DNA from: Panax quinquefolius
Lineage: Eukaryota; Streptophyta; Magnoliopsida; Apiales; Araliaceae
Length of the DNA: 64,000 bases
NCBI GenBank assembly: GCA_020205615.1
Contig: CM035167.1
Location: 26,859,130-26,923,129 of the forward strand
Direction of reading: 5' to 3'
A program made the position numbers and the translations under genes. The notes under the pieces are model-generated. The model was not told where the DNA came from. It searched no databases and saw only the letters and a program-made list of their open reading frames with translations. Shown piece by piece: positions 12,540 to 22,433 of this stretch; the stretch's first letter is position 1, and the number at the start of each line of letters is the position of its first letter.

Positions 12540-14506
12540 ATGGATCCGGATCATCCAAGCAGTTCTTACAGGACCGCTTCTGGCGTACGGCGGAGGGCTT
12601 CTGAAGTGCCTCATCCTCGTTCTGTCAGATAGCCTCACCGGTTGGTGGTGGCCGTGATACGTCCTATCCAGGTAGATGTGCCAGACGTTGAGGACGAGGA
12701 GGCGGATATTCCGATGGAGGATCCCGCTCGTGTTGCACATGTCCCTCGTAGGGAGCTTCCAAGCATTCAAGTGGCAAACCCAGAGTTGCTGGGTGATTTG
12801 AGTAGACATCCATCGATGTACTTGCATGCTAACGAGGTATGGCGTTAGACTTTGATCTTCCTTCTTTCCTATTAATGAGGATTAAAGGGTTCTGATGTTG
12901 ATCTGCATTTCATGCAGGTTCCAGGATTTACACAGCCTCGAGGGAACTGCTTTAGCATTCACTCCATGTACCAGGCGCTTCACCCTGACTGTAGAGCGGT
13001 AGTGCATAAGTGAGGATTTGGGGAATTCTTCTCCATCCTTCCCCGTCGCTGTCCCTGGGGTTACCTCAGGGCATTGTCTGAGCGATGGTTTCATCAGACT
13101 CAGTCACTCCATCTGCTGGATTGTGAGGTGATGATGACGCCTATGGACTGGTGATTTATCACAAGTATGGAGTTTGGAGGGGAGCCAGTGCCTTGCATGG
13201 CGAATATCACCCCTACTGTCGTCCGATCCTTACTAGGAGTTCCGGTGGAGGCGCTTAAAGGCAGGACTGTCCGTTCAGGTCCTTTGAGCGTAGATGCTAT
13301 GAGTGGGCTTTTGAGTGAGCCCATGCCTGATGATGTCAGGATCAGGGATCGCGTTCTGCGGCGATTGTTCCTGATGATCATTCGAGGCTGCTTCATAGCA
13401 GATAACTCTTCTACGGTATCTTTTGCTTTGGTCAGCGCCACACGCGATGTGGACCGTATAGGAGAGTATGACTGGGGCTCTTACACCTTTTCCTATTTCC
13501 TCCGGGGCATGCGCATGCGCTCACAGGGTTTGACTGAGGCTTGGCTAAGATTTTACCCATTTCTGTTGGTGAGTATTTCTCTTGTCTTTTCCCATTCATA
13601 GGTTAAGAGTGTTTCTCGATAGCAGATGTTTTGCCATTGTGTTGGCGGTTTTGGGCCAATAAGAGGCTCCCCATGTTTTGCGTCCCCGTGAGTGTGTTAG
13701 GTTTAGATACCTATCCACGAAAGCAGCGATGGCACCATTCTATTTTGCCGGAGGTCCCTATATCTGAGGGATTCACTCACTGCCGTATGCAGCTGGAGTT
13801 GCTGATGGCGGGTACCATTACATGGATTCCTTATTCAGAGGAGCATTTGACCATCAGCTTTGAGGATGGACACCCGACTGGAGTCGAGTATTTTGTTTCC
13901 ACCAGGAGATTTCCTCTCTTCACTGATGGAGGTTGGGAACTCTTTTTAGGAGAGCATGCTATTAGGAGCACCATAGGGGAGATCCGTATACCGATCTTGC
14001 CTCCTGGCAGGCGTCATTGGCCCGTATCACAGTCACCCGTCACTGATATCCCATTGTTGGGGGTTGACGTCTTTGCATTATCAGAGGGTCCATGTACTCG
14101 AGAGCGTTCCAAATTGTGGTGGTCCCCTCGACCTTTTATCGGAGCCCCAGTCCCCACGCCACACGGTTTATGGGGATATGGTTCCGAGATCTTTGATGAT
14201 GAATGATTGGGTAGCTTCAGGTCCGAAACTCCGACTCATATGACCCAGATTGATAGCTTGACCCGACAGTTGGATCAGGCACATATATTTATACGGCATT
14301 TGGGCAGAGATCCAGCAGAGGCAGAGTTATTTGTTCCTTCTAGCTCAGGCGCTGGCCCCTCAGATGACCCATTTGGTTTTGCCAGCGCAGATCCTCCTCT
14401 TTATAGGCCTGACATCCCTGTTAATAGAGATCCAGTGACTCAGGAGGAGTTACATCAGGTGGACTGGATTGAGGACGTAGACATCGAGACCTTGGTTTTC
14501 TTCTGA
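12540..14506 (+). pseudogene. Additional antisense gene 1 of element C: plant mobile domain (aminotransferase-like) protein, decayed
   Basis: Starts at ATG 12540 (MDPDHPSSSYRTASG). Exon 1 is 12540-12836; a GT-AG intron of 81 bp (12837-12917) follows in phase 0. Exon 2 (12918 to about 13568) continues in frame with RWFHQTQSLHLLDCEV, FGGEPVPCMANITPT and DVDRIGEYDWGSYTFSYFL, the pattern of the plant mobile domain (PMD) found in MAIL1/MAIN-type proteins and in transposon-carried copies. A second intron probably lies at about 13569-13625; the next open frame, 13631-14506, reads PLCWRFWANKRLPMF. The frame is broken by stops near 12630 (TAG), in exon 2 (two TGA) and at 14204 (TGA). The first and the exon 2 stops fit C-to-T or G-to-A transitions from Gln or Trp. 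The gene is convergent with gag-pol. Its role is unknown. Confidence 0.7.
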
Positions 14507-14701
14507 TGTATATTCTCATTATATCTTTTGATAGGCCTCTGTTAGTAGTAGGGCGGCTGTGCCCCATTTCCCTGTATTTGTAGCTGTACAGAGCTGATGT
14601 ATTAGATGATGATATACTTAGGAATGTATGCACCGTTTTTCATTCCCTATATCATATTGCCATCCATTATCTATTATGCATGTATCATGTTATACATATG
14701 T

Positions 14702-16109
14702 ATGTATGTCCAAAGATATTCGGCATTGACCCCTGAATGGTCTTATGACGCCGCCCGCATGAGATGTCTTCTTGACGGTTTAGTCAGTATAGATCATACC
14801 CCAAATCAATCGGGCGGCATTAGGTATGCGATTGTGGTACGATAGCATGTCACCCCCAGATAGGGTGACCGTAGATCAGTTGTTGCAGCATACCATGACT
14901 TTATTGCCTTTTCAGGTTCCTGCAGGATTTGTAGACGGGATGCTAGAGCATTAGCTACCGGATAGGCAGGTATTCTGATTTGGCACCCATGAGTTGACTC
15001 CTACTCTGGAGGAGTATGCACGTTTGACGATGCTGCCTTTAGACAGACCTTGCGTACATTTGGCTTTGGGAGATATGAGTAGACGATTCATGACTCTCAC
15101 AGGATTGAGGCGCAGAGTAGTGCAGGACGAGCTGACATCTAGCCATGTGATCTCCCAGCATTTTCTGTATGACAGATTTGGCTTAGAGGATAGCTACTCA
15201 TGATATTCTGGGGATTTCATCCCACCGGAGGACCATTGACGTTTGGCCAGAGTTGATGTATTGCTGTTGTGCGTACTGTCGTATGTCTATATGCCACGAT
15301 ATATGGACGAGATATACATTGGTGTTATTATGGCTGTGAGAGCTCTTAGAGAGGGTTGCACCATTGTACCTATAATCATAGAAGAGACCCTGCGGTCGGC
15401 ATCCTATTGTTGCATGTATCCTACAGGAGTGTTCACAGGGAGTTCGGTCATGTTGTACGTGTGGTTAATGTCACACTTGAGACCGGTTGGTACCCTTAGA
15501 CGACATGGGTATTGCTTCTCCCATGATGTGGCCATGTCATACTCGTTTCAGCCATCGGAGTGTACAGATGCTCGATCTGTCCGCATTTTTGGCGAGATAT
15601 ATCGAGATCCATTCAAAGATATTGCTGCGTGCTTGGGGCTTTACTCACCATACAGCTTCATTACTCACGCTCCGGGCATGGATTTTCTCCCTCTGGCTGG
15701 CTTGAGGGGTGTGACTACTTATCACCCACTGGCCGTGATGTCGTAGTTCGACCAGTTCCAGGATTTCCATCCTTTTGAGGGGGCGATAGGTCAGCGTTCA
15801 GCTTCTCGATATCTCTCAGCAGAGGACCGATCTCGTGTGTATGCTTGCTGGGATCAGCGTGAGATAGCTATTTTTTTGGTCTGTCATCCCGGTTGTTCTG
15901 TACATTATTCCGCATGGATGGAGACAGAGATTTTATCAGCTGCAGCAGTATCTGCAGTACTGGATAGTGAGCTAGACAATGCAGAGCCCACGGAGGACAT
16001 TGATACCTACATCGAGGAGGACCCCACTGGTGGGTTGCCAGCATTTCTTCCGGATTCTCCTAGTACTAGTACTTTTGTGATTCAGCACTCGACACAGTAC
16101 TTAGAGTAG
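14702..16109 (+). pseudogene. Additional antisense gene 2 of element C: DUF7745-like protein, decayed
   Basis: Begins near an ATG at 14702 (MYVQRYSALTPEWSYDAARM). After a frameshift near 14845 it gives HELTPTLEEYARLTMLPLD at about 14985-15045. LTPTLEEY is the hallmark of the plant DUF7745 group, which is often associated with retrotransposons. The segment 15243-15746 follows the later part of that family: a hydrophobic stretch (LLLCVLSYVYMPRYMDEI), an SASYCCMYPTG stretch, then VMLYVWLMSHL. An acidic region follows at 15837-16109. Stops at about 14948, 14971 and 15201 interrupt it. It is preceded by the PMD gene with a gap of about 200 bp and is followed by a coiled-coil frame that was probably its C-terminus. 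Biochemical role unknown. Confidence 0.6.
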
Positions 16110-16153
16110 AGTCTTCATCTGATGACCTTTGAGAGAGACCAGTTCGATCTATA

Positions 16154-16522
16154 ATGTTGACTGCTCTTGATGTGAGGGACGCCACTCTATTGGAGAGAGA
16201 CGAGGCATTAGATCGCAGAGATGCTGCTGTTGTTGAGCGGGATGAGGCTATATCAGCCAGAGATGCAGTGATAGTTGAGCGAGATAATGCATTATCTGCC
16301 CGGGATGTAGCCGTCACAGATAGCACTGCAGTGAGGTCCCTTACCACTGGCATGATCGCAGAGATGAGCGCATATATTGATGATCATATGGTCACCATGC
16401 AGATGGCTACAGATCTTTTGGGTCGTGTGGATATTCTCATACAGGAGATCACAGCTTCGCCTCCATCTTCTGAGAGGGACGCCATGTTAGGCTTGTTAGC
16501 TCGCATATACCCTGACTTGTAG
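16154..16522 (+). pseudogene. Coiled-coil tail of additional gene 2
   Basis: A 122-codon open frame in a different phase from the preceding segment. Residues 4-57 are heptads of the form x-R-D-x-x-x-x (VRDATLL, ERDEALD, RRDAAVV, ERDEAIS, ARDAVIV, ERDNALS, ARDVAVT). They form a strongly charged, regular coiled coil built from a 42-bp double-heptad DNA repeat. The last 65 residues are a helical segment ending LLARIYPDL. DUF7745-type proteins usually end in a coiled coil, so this is read as the C-terminus of the neighbouring gene after a frameshift. It could also be a separate small protein. Confidence 0.5.
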
Positions 16523-17660
16523 ATGAGCTTGTATTTACCTGCACAGACTAGCTTAGCCATTTTGTCATGTATAGTTTACATTGTATATATATCAAACAAC
16601 ATTATATATGACAGGGAAATATATTTTTGGATCACTTCCCTTTTAGATATGCCTTGCTATTTGCTTGATATTTTGCCTGCTGCTTCAGGGCTTGTGGTCT
16701 TGATGTATTCTGAATTTATCCTGGGTGGATGGACATTGAGTTGTCTCTAGATAGTTCAGAATGGATCATTGATCTATATATATCCCTACCATCTTTGGTG
16801 TCTTGGGACTTATTTCTGAATGGAAATGTGGAGAGGAGTGTGGCTTTCCTCTCTGAGATTGACCACACCACAGATGGCTGCCAGTACTTCTATTTAGGAG
16901 AAGCCTAGTTAATTCCACCTCTTATGGATTGGTGCTGCTCTTCAAGGTATGATCGCAGCTTAGATGGTCGCCGAATCTCCTATTTGGGAGGAGTTCAGGT
17001 AATTCCATCCCTTCGGTCTAAAGCCACATGAAATGTAGTGTATTTGAAGGTTGATCTCCGTATCAGTTGGCAATGGTTTGTGTTTTGGTAGGGGGTGAGA
17101 CCGCACCAAAAATGGCTGCCTACGTACTCCTATTGAAGAGGAGATCAGGTCTGCGTAGTTCGACCCGGTGTAAGAGGTTCAACGTATGTATATGGTCGAC
17201 ATGGTGTAGGAATGTTTTGGTTGTTTTGTTTTGTAAGGGTAGAAATGTTTTTGTTGTTTTTTGTTTTATTACAATGGGCCATGTAACATGGTGGTTACCT
17301 ACGTACTCTATTGAAGAGGAGATCGTCGACGTAGTTCGCGCCTCGAGGTAGAAGAAAAGCGTAATCCCATGTGCAGGTCAGAGTGCGGGGAGGAGAAAGT
17401 TTAATCCTAGGTTGAGGATAAACTACAGGTATGTGAAGTTTGATCCCTGTTATGGGTAGCCAAACTGCGAACGCAAGAGGTTCAATCTGCGGTGGGATGA
17501 CCTAAGTCGTATGAGCGCAAAGGAGAAAGCCATGCTGCTGGCTTGAAAAGTATGTTTCCTTGAGGGGCAAAGAGTAGAAAAGTTTGTATGTGGTAAAGGG
17601 TTAAAGAACCGAAATGACTGGTGACCTGATTATTATGCACCAGGGTGTTTGCTGGTTACT
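16523..17660. other. Convergent intergenic region of element C with imperfect repeats
   Basis: It lies between the ends of the plus-strand genes and the minus-strand pol stop. Around 16860-17345 there are about four imperfect copies of a segment containing ATGGCTGCC(A/T)..GTACTNCTATT..AGGAGNNCAGGT and ending TAATTCCA or TAGTTCGAC, at roughly 16870, 16950, 17110 and 17280. No gene is recognised. Confidence 0.5.
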
Positions 17661-18945
17661 TCAGACATAATACCGTTTCACGATGTCTGAGTTGATGAGT
17701 TGGGGAAATTCATCGTCGTCCATTTCTTGCAATCTGAGAGCGCCTCCTGTCAATACTTCCTTGATAATAAATGGGCCTTCCTAGTTAGGAGCGAATTTTC
17801 CTTTACCCTGATCTTGGTTGTCAAGAATCTTCTTCAAAACCAAGTCATGTTGTCTAAACTGCCATAGCCAGACTTTTTTGTTGTAGGATCTGGCGATCCT
17901 TTGCTGATATAACTGACCATGGAAGATAGTCGCAGTTCTCCTTTCGTCTATGAGAGACAATTGGTGATACCTGTCTTGTACCCATTGGTCTTTGTCCAGC
18001 TGAGCGTCGATCAACACTCTGAGAGATTCCATCTCAACGTCTATGGGGAGCACTGCTTCCATCCCATAGGTTAAAACGTAGGGGGTTGCCTCAGTTGAAA
18101 TGATCGAGGTTACAGAGGCTAACAGAGCGAGAGGCGATAGGTCGTGCCAATCTTTGTAGTTGGCGGACATCTTTTGCATAATTTTCTTGATGTTTTGTTA
18201 GCCGCCTCAACAAAGACCGTTCATCTTTGGACGATAGATGATGTGAGTTGAGATGTTTGATGTGGAATTTACTGTATAATTCCTCCATCATTTTGTTGTT
18301 GAGGTTCTTGGCATTATCTGACACAATCACCTCTGGTTGTCCATATCGACAAACGACATTGTTTCTGATTGAAGCAATGATGACTTCTTTAGTAACCCTG
18401 GGGAAGGAGGCTGCTTCTACCCACTTGGTAAAGTAGTCAATCATGGTGAAGATAAACCAATGACCATTACTAGCTTTAGGCTCAATGGGCCCGATAACGT
18501 CCATTCCCCACATCGAGAAGGGCCAAGGCGAACTCATATTGTGGAGTTCCCGTGGAGGGGCGTGTATAGCATTCCCATGAATTTGACACTGATAGCATCT
18601 TTTGACGTGGTCGTTGCAATCAGCTTTGATAGACAACCAATAATGTCCCGTCTTGAGGACTTTCTTGACAAGGAGGGGGCCACTCATGTGTGGGCCACAA
18701 ACTCCGCCATGGATTTCATCCATGAGCCTTTGGGCTTGATCTTTGTCTAGACATCTGAGGAGACCTAGTCCTGCATCTCTTTTGTAGAGCGCATCTCCAC
18801 TCAGGTAGAACTTCATAGCAAGTCGATGGATCCGCCTTTTCTCAGTATGGCTAGCCTCAGCAGGTGTAGATCCATTTCGTAGATATTCTTTGATATGTTG
18901 ATACCAAGGATGTTGGATAGGAGGTAGCTCATCCGATACTTCTCC
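17661..18945 (-). pseudogene. Element C integrase
   Basis: The minus-strand frame from 19143 continues into integrase. The zinc-binding part has HGGVCGPHMSG and HVKRCYQCQIHG (about 18705-18590). The catalytic core has MDVIGPIEP with the first Asp (near 18500) and VIVSDNAKNL with the second (near 18310). A frameshift near 18195 falls at the stretch carrying the catalytic Glu (VEAANK in the shifted frame). The C-terminal part, 18179-17781, reads ATPYVLTYGMEAVLPIDVEME and DLVLKKIL, typical of Tat-lineage integrases. A TAG near 17787 interrupts it, and the likely natural end is TGA at 17661-17663 after IVKRYYV. The enzyme would insert the cDNA copy of the element. Confidence 0.85.
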
Positions 18946-19969
18946 AACGTAATTCCCATAGACTGGGGTCTTGTGTAGGGAAATTGTGACGCTCGGCGAG
19001 TGTTCCTTGTCTGATATGCAGATCAAGGAGGCCAAAGTTGCTAATGCGTCTGCAAAGTCATTCCTAATACGAGGAATATGTAGAAAGGAGATTTCTTCGA
19101 ACTCCAAAGCCATCTTCAAAACCTGCCGATGGTAGGGCAGCAAATGTAGTTCCTTGGTTTGATAGATTCCGGTGGATTATTTGATTACCAACTCTACGAA
19201 TCTCAAAAGACGATTAACTACCGATGCCCATTGAGCGGAAAGTTTTAGCCCCATGAGAGCGACCTTCATACTACCGTATTATTGGTGCCGAGAAAGCGTA
19301 ATTTGCCAACAACGGATACTGTTCCCCGTATCGAGATACTAGAACTGCTCCAGCTCCAGAACCTTCCATATTAATAGCTCCATCGAAATACATCTTCCAT
19401 GACTGGCGTGTATCGTACTGATGGTGTTGTTGTACTGTCATTAGTTATTCATTGGGGAAATATGTTTCCAAGGGTTTGAAATCCCCTGAAGGTGCGGCGG
19501 CCAGTTGATCTGCGATTCCTTGACCTTTAATGGACTTTTGAGTCACATATACGATGTCAAATTGTTGTAGGATCAATTGTCATCTGGACAGCCGGCAATT
19601 TAACATAGGTTTCTTGAACACGTACTTGAGAGGATCCACCCGGGATATGAGATGGGTTATGTGACCATGGAGGTAATGTTGTAACTTCATGGAAGCCCAT
19701 GCTAAAGCATAACACGTCTTTTCGATCAGAGTGTACTTGTGTTCACTGTTGCTGAACCTTTTGCTGAGGTAATAGATAGCTCGTTCTTAGCCTCTATCGT
19801 CCTTCTGTCCCAGCATGCAGCCCATGGCATTGTCACTTGTGGACAGGTACATGAGCAGGGGAACATCATCCATGGGTGGTACCAACATGGGAGCTTTGAC
19901 TAGCTGTTTCTTGATTGTAAGGAAGGCATTCTGGCACTCATCATTCCATTTCATGGAGGAGTTCTTCCT
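18946..19969 (-). pseudogene. Element C RNase H region (probably the additional archaeal-type RNase H near the integrase)
   Basis: The frame just upstream of integrase ends with FLHIPRIRNDFADALATLASL (about 19070-19010). This is the conserved C-terminal part of the second, archaeal-type RNase H that Tat-lineage elements carry next to integrase. The stretch 19150-19969 is broken by frameshifts and stops; pieces of the first RNase H are expected there but are only partly legible. RNase H would degrade the RNA strand of the RNA:DNA hybrid during replication. Confidence 0.65.
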
Positions 19970-20855
19970 TCATAGCTTGAAGATGGGCTCACAGGTTGCT
20001 GTGAGTTGGGAGATAAACCTGCTAATGAAGTTGATTCTTCCCAAAAATCCATGTATTTCCTTTTTTGTCTGAGGAATGGGAATTTCCGTGATGGCTTGGA
20101 TTTTAGCAGGATCCAACTCAATCCCTTTGTGGCTGACTAGGAATCCTAGCAACTTGCCTGATTTAACACCAAAGGCGCACTTAGCTGGATTCAACTTCAA
20201 GTTGTACTTACGCAACCTGTTGAACAACTTTTTGAGATGGTCTATATGGTCATCCTCCTTTCGGGACTTGACAATGATGTCATCCACGTAGATCTCTATC
20301 TCTTTATGCATTAAGTCGTGGAAAAGAGCCATCATAGCTCGTTGATAGGTAGATCCGGCATTGATGAAATTTGAATGACAACCGTCTATAGCAAAAAGTT
20401 CCCAAGGAGTGATGAAAGCGTCTTTCTCACGATCTTCCTTGGCAACCATAATCGATGATACCCATCAAGCAATCAAAGAAAGGAGTATATGTCGATTATT
20501 GCAGAGATTTGTCAATGAGAATGTGGATAAATGGCACGGGAAAGCTATCTTTTAAGCAAGCTTTATTCAAGTCTCGGTAATCCACGCAAACTCACACCTT
20601 CCCTCCAGGTTTAGGCACGGGTACAATGTTGGATATCCACTCAGGATATGTAGACACCATTATGATGCCAACTTGAAATTGTTTCATAATTTCTTCTTTC
20701 ACCTTCAAACTCCATTCGAGGTTTCAATCGCTTTGAGCTTACGCTTGGTGGCTTAAATCCTCTTTAATGGGAAGGCGATGAAGGACAATGTCGATGGACA
20801 AACCCACCATGTCTTCATGAGACCATGCAAACACATCCTAGAATTGGGTTAATAG
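19970..20855 (-). pseudogene. Element C reverse transcriptase
   Basis: The minus frame 20449-19970 contains KEDREKDAFITPWELFAIDG, then NAGSTYQRAMMALFHDLM, and then the active-site motif IYVDDIIVKS (YVDD), followed by LNPAKCAFGVKSGKLLGFLVS. The N-terminal RT part lies in another phase at 20460-20855, where AWSHEDMVGL and HRLPIKEDLS are legible near 20830-20760. At least one frameshift and a stop separate the halves. It would copy genomic RNA to DNA in the cytoplasmic particle. Confidence 0.9.
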
Positions 20856-21565
20856 CGTAACCATGTCATTCCGTTGGTTTGGGGTAAGGTCTGAACCAAT
20901 CTGGATTAACTTAGGGCTTTCTAAGGTTCCGAGATTGAAAGAAGTGGTTTGATCAAGGTTGGGTTTACGTTTGTCTTTGACCCATTCTTGAATTTCTGGA
21001 GGCACCTCAATGTCATCCTGTATATCCATCAAGACTGAATTCATCTCTACATCAACGGTACAATCCTTGTGTAGGAGAGGCATCGTATCAGCAAGTACAT
21101 GGACATCTAAGTTTAGAGTCCTGAAACAAAATATGCTTTCACTTAGTATATATGAAATGCGTTGATCATACTCAGTGTTAGCATATACTGGCAAAATAAA
21201 CTGCTAATCATGTACAAAAAAGTAAATAGTTATTATATCTACAGGGCAGAAAGAGTTTCTACCCGCTTTACCCTTGACGACCAATGCAAGGAATGTTGTT
21301 CCAATTGTCAAGGATAAAGTCCGGGTGGACCGCAGTGATGGAGGGATTGTCATCATCCTCCCTGTCCCGAATGATGGCCATTACGTCTGGGCAATCATCG
21401 TCTGGGTGTATCTGTTGGTATGTTCATCATAAAAGATGATGCGTATACCGGACATCATCCGTATGATGTCATGCTTGATTCTTCGTTCCTCTTCTTCCAC
21501 TGTGGGATTTGGAACAAAGATTTCTTTTCCTTTCACCGGTACCGGCTTGGGACATAACATAGCCA

Positions 21566-21985
21566 TTACGTTGGCTGGCACCTTGAAGGCAAAGATAAAC
21601 GCCACTTGGTTGAAGCTGAAGGAATCTGCTGATGTTTATGAGGATTCCTGTTACTAGTACCGGCAGAATAGCCTAGCCATGCTGTTCCAGCTTGCCTGGT
21701 TAAACGAATTGTGTACTTGATACCCTGGCAATCTTTACCCAACCCTTGTCCTGGTTTATGACCTAACGACATCATTTCTTGAGTGGCTGACATTACCTCG
21801 GCAGAAATCTTGGGTTCGGGCAATGGTGCTCCAATAGCATGGTATTGGGTCTTGCTTATTTCCAAAGCATGAAAACTGACTGGTTCCACATCGGTATTGG
21901 CATTGATGAACGACATGTCTCCGTGTTGAGGAATCTCTGGTTCAGCGTTGACTGTGACCAGGCTATTGTTGATAATGTATTCCAA
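21566..21985 (-). pseudogene. Element C G-patch-containing segment between protease and RT
   Basis: The minus frame contains MMSLGHKPGQGLGKDCQG (about 21770-21715), which matches the glycine-rich G-patch signature (GxxxGxGLG). A G-patch after the protease is known in Tat and some other plant Gypsy elements, where it is thought to bind nucleic acid. The segment is out of frame with its neighbours. Between 20855 and 21560 other minus-strand pieces (21194-20838 and 21605-21381) are probably the acidic linker between protease and RT. Confidence 0.65.
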
Positions 21986-22433
21986 CTATTGGTGAAGAGT
22001 GGAGGGGACTGCCCTAGCCATATGATTCCATGGTCGTCCCAAGAGCAGGTTGTATCCTGAATCTATCTTGAGCACATGGAAAGATACACAGAATGTGTGA
22101 GGACCAATTTCGATTGGCAGCTCAATTACTCCGACCGAGTTACGGCGGGCTCCATCAAAAGCTTTGATGATAGTATGGCTACTCCGAATTCGGTTGAGAT
22201 TGATGTTCATCTTCACCAAGGTAGCATAAGGGCATATATTAAGAGAGGAACCTCCATCTATTAAGACTCCAGCTACCATATATCCGGAGGACAAGACCGC
22301 AATGTGCAACGAGTTGCAATGACCGGTCCCTTCGGGCGGTATGTCATCATCAGTGAAGGATATCACATTGTTGTTGAAAATGTGATCAACCAGATGTTGA
22401 AACTTTTCCGTGTCCACTGATGTTGGGAGATAG
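21986..22433 (-). pseudogene. Element C aspartic protease, cut from gag by insertion B
   Basis: The minus-strand frame reads YLPTSVDTEKFQHLVDHIF, GTGHCNSLHIAVLSSGY, then the active-site region VLIDGGSSLNICP, and later YNLLLGRPWNHMARAVPSTL. The catalytic Asp is present. The usual Thr-Gly is replaced by Gly-Gly, in line with the variant D-x-G motifs of Tat proteases. The open frame runs a further 24 codons to 22507 only because it reads into the LTR of element B. The protein would cleave the Gag-Pol polyprotein. Confidence 0.85.
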
